DNA of 64,000 nt from Heloderma charlesbogerti (GCA_026122225.1 JANEZZ010001398.1:1-64000); one strand, 5' to 3'. Numbered from the stretch's first letter, positions 21,469 to 33,232 are shown. Program-made: numbers and translations. The notes: a model not told the origin generated them from the sequence alone.

Positions 21469-22726
21469 CTTCCTTCAGAGAAGTCCTTCTTATCTTTAGG
21501 AAAATATGGACTTAGATCAATACAGACTAAACTACACTGATTCCATTTGTGAGATGTATAATAGTGTCCAAGGAGGAAAACAAAAACACATTAGCCCAGA
21601 CATGAGAGAATGCTGTTGATATATCTGGTTTTCATCTATGCATTGTGCAATAAGTAGAATTGGGGGGAGAGATACAAGGGAGGAAACCCAAACACTTATT
21701 TGAGATGGGCTGTATACTGGAAGTAAGAATAACTGGAGAACAGAAGGTCATAGTTAGTAAAACAGCCTAGATAAAAAATATTATTGCTTTTGCAATAGAA
21801 AAGAGTTGTGTGTCCTTCTTTGGTCATGAAGCTTTCGCTCCCAGCTCTCCTGACTTATACTGCGATCAGGAGAAGTCAAGCAAGAAGGCCATTGTAATTG
21901 ATGGCTGCATTAGGGGAGAGTATTTGCAAAGAATTTCTGTCTTCACAAGTCCCTCACAAATCAATATCAGGCAGCATTTTCAATAACACCTTTGAGTAAA
22001 GAACTTTTCAGAAAGCCAGTGCTTGTCCTGCTCCTATCTTGGTTTAGTTCATCATGATAAGAGTTGTCATGAGCATTGATTAAAAACATGCTCCAGCCTT
22101 GTTTTATAAAAAGATACAAAGATATTATAGGGCTGACTGAAAACTATTCATTGTTCTTGTTGTTTTGCTTGTGAACATTTTTTTGACAGTGACACAGAAC
22201 ACCTCCCACCTTTAACATTTTTCAGCACTTATTTGTTCATTTAAAATTGCCCTCCGTAATGTCATCATAAAACCAAACCTGGTTGTTTTACGTAGTGTCA
22301 TCATATCACTTTCCCATTCACTGTGTGATCCCTGATTGGGTGGGATCATTCATGTTGAGTAATCAAAGAAGGAAGTAGAAAAATCAGATAGGGGAAAACA
22401 ACAACAAAGCAGTAGCAACAAGAAAAAGTGATGGAAGCAAACAGAATAAACATATTCACACGGTCGAAATATTTGGGTGAAGAAATCTCCACCCCACAAA
22501 ACATGATGGTCTGACCCAAAAAAATAAGAACAGAGCATGTTCTGTGCAGCCCTAATTATGATACAGATTTTGTTTTTTCTTCATCAGATGAAAGACGTTT
22601 ATCATTACCTTAATCCTGTATGATAGGGGAGAATATATACTGGGTGCAACTTTAAATAATCCCAAAGGGATGAAGATGAAAATGTTTTTGATTGCTCAAA
22701 TGTAGAAGGGGAGGAAATAGGCCAGG
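21469..22726. other. Unique AT-rich sequence
   Basis: About 1.25 kb with no recognised gene, repeat family or RNA. The open frames are short and have no recognisable domain. Confidence 0.5.
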
Positions 22727-22924
22727 AGTAAAACCCAGGGTCATCCTATGAAGGTGATTGGTGGGAGATTCAGGATAAATAAAAGGAAGGATTTCTTCAT
22801 ACAGCCCATAGTTAAACTATGGAATTCACTACCACAAGATGTAGTGATGGCCACCCACTTGGATGGCTTTAAAAGGGGAGTGGACAAGTTCCTGAAAGAA
22901 AAGGCTACCAATGGCTACTAGTCT

Positions 22925-23892
22925 TAGGGATGGACGAAAGGGACTTACCTTGTCCCGCAGCTTGCTTCGCGGTGGGAGGGAGGTGCTTCGGTTCTCCCCC
23001 TGAAGTTCAGACGAGGGGGGGAGGCGGCCCGCCTCGCCCGGCCGAAATTCAGGCTGGGGGGGAGGTGCCCCATCCCTCGCTGGCGAAATTCAGACCGGGG
23101 AGGAGCGCCCCGTCTCCCCGGCTGCAAAAAAAAAGTAAAAAAACACACACACACACACCCCCGTGATAGCCTACGTAACGATTTGCGTAGCCATTCACGG
23201 CCAAAGTCAGCCGTGATAGGCTACGTAAATCGTCACATAGCCTATCACGGGTGACTTTGGGGGAAAAAAAAAAAAAGTGCATACGCAAATGGCAGTGCCC
23301 CATGGGGGCCACCATTTGCTTTCCTTATTTGGTCCCGGTAGTTTACATAAAGATTTACGTAGACTACGGCAAAAATAAGGGCAACGCAAATAGCGTTCCC
23401 TTATTTTCGCCGTAGTCTACGTAAATCTTTACGTAGACTACCCCTGTCCAAATAAGGAACGCAAATGGCGGCGCCCATGGGGCGCCGCCATTTGCGAACG
23501 CACTTTTTTTTTTTTTCCAAAGTCACCCGTGATAGGCTATGTGACGATTTACGTAGCCTATCAAGGCTGACTTTGGAAATCTAGCTGTGATAGGCTACGT
23601 AAATCGTCACGTAGCCTATCACGGGTGTTTGTGGTTTTTTTTACTGTACTTTTTTATTTTGTAATGGCAGCAGCGGCAGCCGGTCGGGAGACCAGCCGCC
23701 GCCCCCTCCCCCGCCAAAACACCGCCGAAACGCCGCCGGGACCCACCGCCAAGAGGGACATTCGCCGAAGGTAAGTCCCATCCCAGGGGGGGTGGGGGGG
23801 CCGGCGGAGAATTTCCCCAACACTTTCGGGGGGCCGAATGCATCAGCACTTGGCCTCCCAAAGATTCGTGGAGAAATTCTCTGCCATCCCTA
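22925..23892 (-). mobile_element. Palindromic hAT MITE, copy M, in CR1
   Basis: X end at 22925, Y end at 23892. The target duplication is imperfect: ACTAGTCT on the left, and the right end reads CCCTAGTCT, as if an ACTA was lost by slippage at the junction. The centre is shortened to AACGCAAATAGCGTTCCC near 23383. Hairpins TAGTCTACGTAAATC and GATAGGCTACGTAA are in mirrored order, and a (CA)n run at 23141-23158 sits at the X-arm boundary. The Y-arm ATGGCAGCAGCGGC at about 23664 is open to GGTAAGT at about 23769. Confidence 0.92.
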
Positions 23893-24015
23893 GTCTTGAT
23901 GGCGATGTGCTACCTCCAGTACCAGAGGCAGTGAGCCTATGTACACCAGCTGCTGGGGAACATGGGTGGGAGGGTGCTGTTGTGCTCATATCCTGCTTGT
24001 GGGTTCCCGATCGAC

Positions 24016-24811
24016 TAGGGATGTACGAAAGTCACTTACCTTTTCGCAGCTTTGATTCGTGGGGGGGGAGGTGCTCCATCCCTCCCCCCAGAATCCTCCC
24101 TGGGCTGGCTCTGCTCCGCGGCAGTTCCATGGAGCCGCCAGCCAGGGCCGAGTGCAGCCGGAGTTCCAGCCAGGGCAGGCTGCTGCGGCCACCATTTGCA
24201 TCCTGCCAGGCTGCCATGGTACGCTACATAAGTAAATACTAAGTATTTACGTAGCCTATCACGGCAAAGAGCAGGGGTGCAAATGGCGCCCGCTACGCTG
24301 TTTGTGCCGCTGCTCTTTCTGTGATAGGCTACATAAGTATTTTTGTAACCTATCACGGTAAAGGCAGCTACGCAAATGGTGTAGTGGCAGCCATTTGCGT
24401 GGCTGTCTTTACCGTGATAGGCTACGTAAATACTTACATAGCCTATCACGGAAAGAGCAGCGGTGCAAACAACATAGCAGCTGCCATTTGCGCCCTTGCT
24501 CTTTACCGTTATAGGCTATGTAAATACTTACGTAGCCTATCAAGGCAGCCTGACAGGACGCAAATGGTGGCTGCTATGGTGGCCACCATTTGCGGCTGAG
24601 GAGCCGGCCAAGAGACCAGCTGCTGCCGCCACCGCTGGAACCACCGCCAGAGCCTCTGCCACCGGAACATCTGGCTGAGGTAAGCTTTGTCCCAGGGGGA
24701 TTCCGAGGGGTGGCGGGGGGTGGGAGGCCATTCCGCCATGGGTTTTGGGGGGCCGAATGCCAGTGCATTCGGCCTCACTGAAATCCGTGGCGGAATTCTC
24801 CGCCATCCGTA
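24016..24811 (-). mobile_element. Palindromic hAT MITE, copy N, in CR1
   Basis: X end at 24016, Y end at 24811 (CATCCGTA). The target duplication is CGATCGAC and CCATCGAC, 7 of 8. Five GATAGGCTACRTAA hairpins separated by GTGCAAATGGCGCC or ACGCAAATGG hairpins form a longer ladder than in most copies (24208-24600). One X-side hairpin has a TACGTAAGTATTTT-type arm mismatch. The Y-arm donor is GAGGTAAGC at about 24678. Confidence 0.92.
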
Positions 24812-24902
24812 CCATCGACAGCTGGTTGGCCACTGTGTGAACAGAACGCTGGGCTAGATGGATCCTTGGTCTGATTCAGCATGGCTCTTCTTATGTTCTT
24901 AG

Positions 24903-25244
24903 GGGAGAAAAACAAATGTCTCCATGAAAAATAGAATTTCCTACATTGAAGGGTCAGCTATACTTCTAGTGCAATTTTTGTCTTTTTGAATGATCCCATC
25001 TATATACTCAGAATAATCATATGTTACAAACCTGCTGAGACTGTGCCACTTCAGACTGTGGGGGGGTGGGGTGGGGTGGACTAGTTGTTTGAATACTACC
25101 CCACTTTAAAACAAAAAGAAAAACCCTTTCTTCATGTAGAAAATTTAGCACGAGGCTAACCAAGATATTTGGTTACTGGATATTCTTCCCAATGTGCTAG
25201 TTCTCTAAGAAGAGGGAGATTTCTTTCCTAGTTTTTAAAATATG
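24903..25244. other. Unique sequence
   Basis: A G-rich run GTGGGGGGGTGGGGTGGGG at about 25058-25077 is the only notable item. No gene recognised. Confidence 0.45.
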
Positions 25245-25835
25245 TCATTGTTGTTCAGTCATTAAGTTGTGTCCGACTCTTCATGACCCCATGGACCATA
25301 GCACGCCAGGCCTTCCTGTCCTCTGCTCTCTCCCGGAGTGTGCTCAAGTTCATATTCATTGCATCAGTGATGCTATCACCACCTCCAGCTTACCTTGATT
25401 CAGTGATCTTACATTCCAGGTTTCTAAACAATATTGTTCTTTACAGCATCGGACTTTCTTTTCACCACCAGACACATCCACAGCTGAGTGTCCTTTCAGC
25501 TTTGGCCCAGCCGCTTCACTCTTTCTGGCACTACTTGGAAATACCCTCTGCTCTTCCCCAGTAGTATATTAGACACCTTCCGACCTGAGGGGCTCATCTT
25601 CCGGCGTCATATCTTTTAGCCTTGTGATACGTTCCATGGGGTTTTCTTGGCAAGAATACTGGAGTGGCTTGCCATTTCCTTCTCCAGTGGACCACATTTT
25701 GTCAGAACTCTCTGCCATAACCTGTCCATCTTGGGTGGCCCTGCACAGCAAAGCTTATGGCTTCACTGAGTTACGCAAGCCCCTTCGCCACAACAAGGCA
25801 GTGATCCATGAAGGAGAAAATATGTCATCCCCATC
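25245..25835 (-). mobile_element. Internally deleted BovB LINE, minus strand
   Basis: 25245-25377 matches the BovB 3' end (TTGTTGTTCAGTCATTAAG, then GTCCGACTCTTCATGACCCC). Directly adjacent, 25385-25835 matches the BovB 5' coding region just upstream of the endonuclease. Its minus-strand frame contains DKMWSTGEGNGKPLQYSC, DMTPEDEPLRSEGV and, beyond frameshifts, sequence leading toward the GTWNVRS-type motif. The RT and most of the endonuclease are absent, so this is a short BovB with both ends but no middle. Confidence 0.8.
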
Positions 25836-26267
25836 TGCAATTCTGAAATGGTCCTGTCCCAACAAAGCTGTGTGACATTATTTTTCTGAATACATATATC
25901 AGCTCTAAAGGTGGATCTACCTGGACTATTTTTCAGGGATTGGATGTGTATCTAAGGTGGATTAGCAGTGCCAGCGTAAGCTCTCCCACTGCCTGAGGTG
26001 GGAGAGCACACAGGCACCTCCGCCACGTCTGTCCTCTGGCTCACACTTCTGGGGCCAGATTGACCAGGCTGTTAGGTGCCTTGTCCTCTGGCAGAAAAGA
26101 GTTTGGGCAGCAGCAAGGAGAGCACACAGCCCACCCCTGCCCCCATCCCCGCCTCCACCCACCCAGCACCAGAGCTAAATTTCCCCTGACATTTGTGTTC
26201 CAGCAGGGCTAATTCTTTGGACATGGAAAAATAGGTTCCAGATGCGTGTGGACTAGAGACGCATATC
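25836..26267. other. Unique sequence
   Basis: No gene or known repeat recognised. It is GC-rich and polypurine-biased at about 26000-26165. Confidence 0.4.
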
Positions 26268-26899
26268 TAGGGATGTCAGAGAATTCCGCCACGGATCTCG
26301 CCACGGATCCCCCCCGGGACGAGACTTACCTGAGGTGGATCTTCCAGGCAGCGGCAGCTCCGGCAGTGGCTCCAGTGGTGGTTCGGCAGTGGCAGGTCTT
26401 CCGACCGGCTGTCGCTGCCGCCGCCATTTCCAGTTAAAAAAAAAAAAAAGTGATAGGCTACATAAAGATTTACGTAGCCTATCATGGCTAGGGTTTTTTT
26501 TAAAAAAAAAATGTGATAGGCTATGTAAATGTTTACGTAGCCTATCACGTCTGACTTAAGAAAAAAAAAACGCGTGTACGCAAATGGCGGCGGCTACGGC
26601 TGCCGCCATTTGCATTCCTTATTTTGGCACATCTTAGTCTAAGTCAAGATTTACGTAGACTAAGACAGCAAAAATAAGGGGAACGCAAATAGCATAGCGT
26701 AAATAAACATTTACGTAGCCTATCACAGCTGACTGCAGGGACACAAATGTTATGGAGCAGTTACGGAGCGGAGTGGAGCTGGCCAGAATCCCTGCGGAGC
26801 GGAGCTGGCCGGCCAGGATTCCGGGGGGAGGGACGAAATGCCTCCCCCCCCACCATCAACATAATCCGCGAACAGGTAAGTGACTTTCATACATCCCTA
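26268..26899 (+). mobile_element. Palindromic hAT MITE, copy O, internally deleted
   Basis: Y end at 26268, X end at 26899. The target duplication CGCATATC is exact at 26260-26267 and 26900-26907. The left half is complete: two GATAGGCTAC hairpins, the ACGCAAATGGCGGC hairpin and one TTAGTCTAAGTC hairpin. After AACGCAAATAGCATAGCG at about 26685-26700 the right half collapses to half a hairpin and the X arm. The Y-arm ATGGCGGCGGC on the minus strand is open to its donor near 26328; the X-arm donor is CAGGTAAGTG. Confidence 0.95.
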
Positions 26900-28039
26900 C
26901 GCATATCCTGAGCAAGAATGGTAACAATATTCCAGATGTTCTGCTGAATCGTAATCTTGACACACATGCTCTGGCAACAAATCCCAGGTGCACAGGTAAG
27001 GGCTTTGTTTTCCAGTCTCCAAATACGATGGGCTTCTTTACATGGAGCTTTTATCCTGCTATTGAGATTGCTCACTCACGGAAGTTTGTGGGTCTTTTTC
27101 ATGACGTCGTCAACCTCCAGGGCACATCCAGTATTTCCTGGTTATTCCATCTCAAAAAGATCTGGAAATAATGAACTATCAAATTAAGTTGGATTGTAAT
27201 GCTATTAAAGCAGCCATCAGATCGTGCGGTTTCACTGATCTCTAGGGAAGCTTGAAAATTAAAAATTGCTCTCAGCAATCATGTGGTTACCGTCTGGGAG
27301 CCCTCTGTAAATGTGGAAAGGCTCCACAATGGGAGGACTGAGGGGGTTTTGTTTAATGTAAAGGCAGCCTAAATTTGCACCTTCATCTGTGTGTGTTATA
27401 CTTGAAGACATCCAGTGCCAATGCATGCAAGGATAACCAACCATCTGCCACGTATAGTTGATGTCTCTTTCAAAGTGACGCACCTGCTCTTGCTTCTTTC
27501 AAGGTTTATTTATCTCTGTTTTTTAAAATCTATATTTATTTTGCCATCATTTCTCTATCAAGGTGTTATTTGAACAGGCAAATTTCCATTTAGCTCATCG
27601 CTTTGATAGCAGTCCCAAAACATTCATTCACTGGCAGCGGGAATTTTTTTCTTAGACTGGTGGTGAGATGAAAATCCTGTGCCGCCGGCCCAGAGCACAG
27701 ACAAGTGGTTGGAACTCTTGGGAACTGATTTCAAAGAAGTTTGGGAGTTCGATTCATATGGCTACCTTCCTCCGCCTCCCAAACACAAAACCACCTACAA
27801 ACATCTCTACAGGGTGCAGTTTTTGAAAGTAGACACTGGCCATTAGCAGAAACTAAATGTGTGCCTAAAGGAGCAATTAATTAGGAATATGGCCAGCAAA
27901 TTGACAAGGATAGCAAACATGAATAAAAATGTGTCACAACAAGTGCAGAAAATTTCCTCCTCAAATTCTTAAGGGAAAAGAACAGGAAGGATACAAAGGC
28001 CTCAACCCAATACAGGTGTGTGTGAGTCCATTAATTTCA
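26900..28039. other. Unique sequence
   Basis: No gene recognised in 1.1 kb. A GTTTATTTATC/TTTATTTTGCC AT-rich patch lies near 27507-27545. The flanking LINE and hAT ends are the only repeats. Confidence 0.45.
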
Positions 28040-28261
28040 ATGGACTGAAGTCTTTTAGTCTTTTTTGTCTTGTTTTAAATCTGTTATTGCATTTTAAATC
28101 TCTGCATTGCTGCTAGGTTTTATTTTGGTTTTACTTTTATACTGCAGTTTTAAACTTTTAAATGTTATATTGTATTTTAGGCTGTGTTTTGTGGCTTAAA
28201 TTGTTGTGAACTGCCCAGATTGCTTCGGCTATTGGGTGGTATGGAAATGTAATAAATAGAT

Positions 28262-28314
<53 letters not shown>

Positions 28315-28316
28315 CT
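28040..28316 (+). mobile_element. L2-clade LINE 3' end with (GATA)n tail
   Basis: A short truncated 3' UTR (TTTTAAATCTGTTATTGCA, GCATTGCTGCTAGGTTTTAT, GGCTATTGGGTGGTATGGAA) ending in AATAAATAGAT and (GATA)n to about 28313. Confidence 0.8.
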
Positions 28317-28343
28317 TTGTTCTGCATTGGATTGTGAGCAATC

Positions 28344-28425
28344 ATTTTATTTATTAAATTTATTTATTAAATTTATTAATCGCCCATCTGACTGGTCACC
28401 CAGCCACTCTGGGCGATGTAAAGTG
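28344..28425 (-). mobile_element. LINE 3' terminus fragment, minus strand
   Basis: On the minus strand, TCGCCCAGAGTGGCTGGGTG is followed by GATGGGCG and repeated TTTAATAAATAAA units, a typical LINE tail with a 10-base simple repeat. The clade is not determined. Confidence 0.4.
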
Positions 28426-28800
28426 ATTTTATCTGGGCGATAAAATCACTTTTATTTTCTTCCAAAGATGAAAATGACACGGAGAGTTAAGGGTGGTAAG
28501 CTAATCGTGGCTTACCCGAATTTTTCAAGGAGCTGGCTTTGCTCTGCCCAGAGCTCCACGAGCAAGTGTATCACACCAGTAAAAGTAGCTTCACAAAACA
28601 TACTTCCAGGTGAGGGGGGGGTGAACATCATCTGACAGGCAGGGGTGGGTCAACCAATAAGAGAGATTCCGCCCCTCCAGGCTCTCCCCCCCTTTCACCT
28701 TTGATAAAATCTCAGGAGGTTTCCTCCTGTGACGCTACATAAAGCACTCTCCTTGTCTCTCTCTCTCTCTCTCTCCCCCACCACCACATTATTTACTGCT

Positions 28801-28925
28801 TTAAAGAACAATCACTAAAAGAACACAGTGTGCCCCTTCCCCTAAAACTGACAATGCTGGGAACAATCTCCCTCTCCCCCCCCACCCCCCAGCTTAAAGA
28901 ACAATCACTAAAAGAACACAGTGTT
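28801..28925. repeat. Direct repeat of about 30 bp
   Basis: TAAAGAACAATCACTAAAAG, followed by AACACAGTGT, occurs at about 28801-28831 and again at 28895-28924, separated by a C-rich spacer. It lies just before a larger duplicated block (see 28990 and 29815). Confidence 0.55.
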
Positions 28926-29122
28926 CTTTCTGCCCTGATCAGCCGATGATGCAATCAATCAAAGCTTTGAAGCTTCGACATTTAGACTCCTAAATGCGTT
29001 ATTTCAATTCATGGAGATCTAGTAACTCTGGGAGTGCACATTTCGGGGACAAGCCTCATTGACTACAATGGGAGTTACTTCTGAGTAGACACACATATGC
29101 TTGTGCTGGGAAAGACACAGGG

Positions 29123-29652
29123 TGTCAGGGTGGACACTGAGCCCATAGAATCCCAGAGTAGTTCTGATTCTGAGGAAGAGCAGTCGCTCCTGGGAGAGGA
29201 GCGCGCTCCTCTTTCCCAGGACCAACAGCTGATGGAGATTCCTCCCACCAGCATTCCTAGTTTAGTTAGCAGTCCAGGGAGTGACCAGGCACAGATAGCA
29301 GACTTGGTGGATGTGCGATGCAGATGCAGAGAGCGGCGCCAGATGGAGGGCGAGGAAAGGAGGCGTAATGCCAGGTTGGCGCGCAAACAACGGCTGCACC
29401 CAGAAGATCCACGAGAAAAGGGGAGGGACTCTCCCTAGTCCTTAAGTTCAGGGGTCTGCCAGTAATTCCCTTTCAAACGGGGACCAACTGTTCCAACGTA
29501 GGGCATAGGTACTGCGCTGCTCAGATCTAGTTGCAATCGGTATAGTTGTTAAGTTATAAAAGAAGAATAAAGCTTTGAAAGGAATTCCTTTGTCTGTGTC
29601 TAGACTTGGCTACTGGATTAGACTGAGAGAGGCCTCCAAGGAGCCCCTGACA
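29123..29652 (+). mobile_element. Solo LTR with 5-bp target duplication
   Basis: Begins TGTCAGGG and ends CCCTGACA, with CAGGG duplicated at 29118-29122 and 29653-29657. A TATAAA at 29555-29560 and AATAAA at 29566-29571 are close together, as in compact LTRs. No internal retrotransposon sequence flanks it, so it is probably a recombination-derived solo LTR. The family (Gypsy-like or other) cannot be set from this alone. A 113-codon open frame (29097-29438) overlaps most of the LTR; it starts outside and has no recognised domain. Confidence 0.8.
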
Positions 29653-31255
29653 CAGGGGAAATGAAGGGATGGAAAACCAGCCCCCTTTCTAACCCGATGC
29701 TATGCAGGATTCACTGATCAAAGGCAGAAGTAGTTACCTCTGAATGGCAATAACCAAACAACAGAGAATCTTAGCTGTGGGGAAATTGCTTTACAGCCTT
29801 TAGGGAACTAATGCTTTAAAATCTGCTATTTCAATTCAGGGGGATCTCTGTAAATGCTGGTGACAAGCCTCACTGAGTACAATAGGAGTTACTTCTGAGC
29901 TGACACTAATTGGTTTGTGCAGGGATGGGAAACAGACAGGGAACACCCCTTGACTGGGGTCACAGTGAAAGGCACCCCCCTGGACACAGCTAGCATACCC
30001 AAGCTAAATGCAGGGGTTGGGGCACATGGCAACTATACTGAGGAGAAAACAATTTAAGGAAAAGAAAATAATCAGACTGTAAGCAGTCTCAGGAAATCCG
30101 GTTTTTCCTTGATAAGCCCCAGGGTGGCCTTTTACCATTATATTTCAATGTGCAGCTGCACAGCCATGTGAAGATAGGGGTGTGACACTTTGGGTTTTAG
30201 TGGTCATTTTGTATTTTAGGGGTTCTTTTGTGTCTGTCCATTACTCTTTGGTAAGATGTGGGTAGTCTGCTCCTTTGTTACCATGCCAACTGTTTGTACA
30301 CAATCACAGCGGCAATCCTCCAGCCCCACACTCTTGCAATGGTTCGCACATGCGAAGGGGCATGCCCACGTCAGAGGTACGTGCCTACACATCATTCCAA
30401 AATGGATCCCTCTGATGCAATTGCTAAGCAAGCCTACCCCATGCCCACCGCAAACTGAGAAGTCAGTTCAAGGAAGGGACAGACAGCTCAGCAACCGCAG
30501 TAAACTCATGGCAAGCTAAAAAAAATTGCAGCAAAACGCCTCGGTGGAACTCCACATTTTCCCTGTGAAAACCACAGTTTGGCTGTGAAGTGGTGACTGC
30601 ATTGTATGCCCCAAAGGTCCTTGGACCACAGCAGCCCCAGAGTAAAGGGCTCATGTAGATGGGTCCTAGAGCAGTGCTGTTGAACCTCCTTCAGCCCGAG
30701 GTCTGAATTCAACTCCACATAAATTCTGGAGGACCACATTCAAGTGGTGGGTGTAGCTGAAGGCAAAATGGGGTGGGGCCAAACTGCCAGCATATTTTAG
30801 TTCAATGCTCTTACTGCCAGTAAGGAGGGCCAAATGAAATGTTTTTCTAATCATGCATAGTGAAGCTAGGCAGTGATAGGTAAGTGGTAGGGTCCTGATT
30901 CGGATTGGGACTGTGGCACTCCAGAAGGTTAAACTCCCCCACAAAAAACACTGTTTTCACCCTAAAATTCCACTCCCAGTCCCCCATGAGAAGGTTAAAT
31001 AAAGACTTTATTCAACAGAGACTCCCCTCTTCCCAGTTTTGATGCCCCTGCAGGGGGAATTTGAGGGAAAATTGGATTGGGGCGGGGATGTTTAATCCTC
31101 TTGTGCAGCATGCTGGCCCTGCTCCAAACTGAGACAGAAAACAGTTACACTAAGGTAAAACTAGATACAAGCATCTACTACACGCTTTGCAATCAGTATA
31201 ACATGTAGCTTGGTTCTGAGCCTTAGGAGAGATATTTCAACCTTTTACAACTGGG
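29653..31255. other. Mixed unique and old-repeat sequence
   Basis: About 29815-29945 is a diverged second copy of 28990-29122 (shared TATTTCAATTCA, GACAAGCCTCA and GGAGTTACTTCTGAG). 30668-30930 resembles an old hAT-type MITE (CTTCAGCCCGAGGTCTGAAT), with no clean ends. No gene recognised. Confidence 0.4.
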
Positions 31256-31700
31256 GGAGAACATAACAAAAGTCATGCTGGATCAGACCAGGGGTCCATC
31301 TAGTCCAGCATTCTGTTCACACAGTGGCCAACCAGCTGTCAACCAGGAATCCACAAGCAGGACACGAGTGCCACAGCACCCTCCTGCCCATGTTCCCCAG
31401 CAACTGGTGTACATAGGCTTACTGCCTCTGATACTGGAGGTAGCATGTAGCCATTAGGACTAGTAGCCATTGATAGCCTTCTCCTCCAGGAATTTGTCTA
31501 AGCCCCTTTTAAAGCCATCCAAATTGGTGGCTATCACCACATCCTGTGGTAGCGAGTTCCATAGTTTAACTATGTGCTATGTGAAGAAGTCCTTCCTTTT
31601 ATCTGTCCTGAATCTCCCACCAATCAGCTTCATAGGATAACCCCGGGTTCTACTATTTTGAGAGAGGGAGAAAAATGTCTCCCTATCCCCATGTAAAAAC
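31256..31700 (-). mobile_element. CR1 LINE 3' end, minus strand
   Basis: Carries the CR1 terminus (GTCATGCTGGATCAGACCAG), the 3' UTR and the ORF2 tail on the minus strand. The RGYPMKLIGGRFRTDKRK piece is at about 31580-31650. It is uninterrupted, and so provides the local reference for the split copy at 22727-24902. Confidence 0.85.
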
Positions 31701-32956
31701 CAGGAAACCACCAAAGTATTGGCAGTCCGGGCAAAGGGCTGTGGCCATTGGGGGAACACAGAAGGCTTGATTGGGACCCCAGGTGGGCCACGGTTGACGC
31801 ACATGCCTGAAGTTCTGCACCCCTGCCCTAGAGGACAAAGTAGTCATTCTTTATGCCCACTCACTCGACTTTTAACCATACAGCAACTTGCGCTTCTATT
31901 CAATGCTGTGTTACAGCTGAGCACAAAAATAATGCATTTCACAAGGCACCTCAATTATTACCTTCTTTAAAAAATGATAATAAAGGATTCATTTTAGTAA
32001 AACTTGAACAGAAAAGGATTAGCCTTGAGAAAAAGTAAAGAGGATCTAGCCACATTATATAAGTGGCTCCAAGGGCTGGATGGCATTTCTCCAAGAGTTT
32101 CAGGCAAACTGAAGAACAAGCTAGCTGAGCTGCTAACCAAAACACGTAATTTATTATTAAATGCAATTATGATACTGCACAACTGGAGGGCAGCCAATGC
32201 TGTAGCCATCATTCAAAAGGTAGGCAAGAAGGCCTGACTAGGGAATATTGCTTCAGCAATGGTAAGTGGAAGGAATTAATAAAACTGGATAATAGCAAAT
32301 GGAGTGAAGTACTTACAAGATCCCAAACACAACATTAATGGAGGAGTACACAGTCTCTCTCAGCCGAATGTATGCATTTCTTTTCAACAAGACTTTCCAC
32401 CATGCCACAGTGGGATGATTCCACCCTATTTCTCATTGCAGATGTGCCTACGTTACAAACTGGAACTGGATTTACAGGCTTGTAGCTAATGGTGGCTGTG
32501 CCATAGCAGAAAGCATTTCTGCCCATGCAAGGCGGGCCACCAGATTTTTCCTGATCCCCACCCACCTGCTCCAGCCCCCTGTACCCAACAGAAAGCTTCT
32601 CCTCAGTGTCAGGAGACCCTCTGGGGTGGGGGGGCTGCAGAAGGTAAGGGGATTGGTAAAAATCAATTGCCCTGCCTGCATGAGTAAAAGTGCTTTCTGC
32701 GAGTGCAAAGCCACCATAGCATACATCACGGAATGTCGTCTTCTCCCAAATGGCTTTTGGATTCAAGGTAGCTTCAGTAAGCAAGACCAGTTGGCAATGA
32801 TGCCATGTTCATTGGGGCTCTTCACCCCCATGTAACTGTCCTTCTAGCCCATCCCCACCATGACATCCTGATGCTTGGGCCATTCCTCAGTGGAAAGCAA
32901 CCCTGCTCAGGGAGCATCGTGCCATAACCCTGCTGCTGTTTGTTCTTTTCTGGGAG
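31701..32956. other. Unique sequence
   Basis: No gene recognised. GCACCCCTGCCCTAGAGG near 31817-31834 looks like the end of an old hAT MITE, but its partner is not visible. Confidence 0.4.
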
Positions 32957-33232
32957 CTCACTGGAAGGACAGATACTGAAGCTGAAGCTCAAATATTTTG
33001 GCCACCTAATGCAGAGAGAAAACTCATTGGAAAAGACCCTGATGCTGGGAAAGACTGAAGGCAAAAGGAGAAGGGGACGGCAGAGGATGAGATGGCTAGA
33101 TAGCATCACCGATGCAATGGATATGAACTTGAGCACACTCCGGGAGAGAGCGCAGGACAGGAAGGCCTGGCATGCTATGGTCCATGGGGTCACGAAGAGT
33201 CGGACACGACTGAACGACTGAACAACAACAAC
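32957..33232 (+). mobile_element. BovB LINE 3' end fragment
   Basis: A 5'-truncated BovB copy beginning at CTCACTGGAAGGACAGATAC in the last part of ORF2 (LEGQILKLKLKYFGHLM). It is open to the ORF stop and the ACGACTGAACAACAACAACT tail. It retains no RT catalytic motif. Confidence 0.9.

Larger units (their letters stand above)
22727..24902 (+). mobile_element. CR1 LINE 3' end split into three by two hATs
   Basis: CR1 pieces are at 22727-22924, 23893-24015 and 24812-24902. The first encodes the CR1 ORF2 tail (degenerate GRFRINKRK, then WNSLPQDVVMAT and LDGFKRGVDKFLKE). The second begins with the remaining TCTTGATGGC and continues through the 3' UTR. The third ends with the CR1 terminus CAGCATGGCTCTTCTTATGT followed by TCTTA. 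Read without the insertions they form one continuous CR1 end, like the intact copies at 31256-31700 and 52300-52830. Confidence 0.85.

Noticed and set aside
29123..29652. Complete endogenous retrovirus or retrotransposon around the LTR
   Set aside because: No primer-binding site, polypurine tract, gag/pol homology or second LTR is visible on either side; only a solo LTR with its target duplication is supported.
25835..33000. Host exons among the 60-110 codon frames in the quieter regions
   Set aside because: None shows a recognisable domain, consistent splice sites on both sides, or codon-level features. I could not run a protein search, which would be the deciding test.
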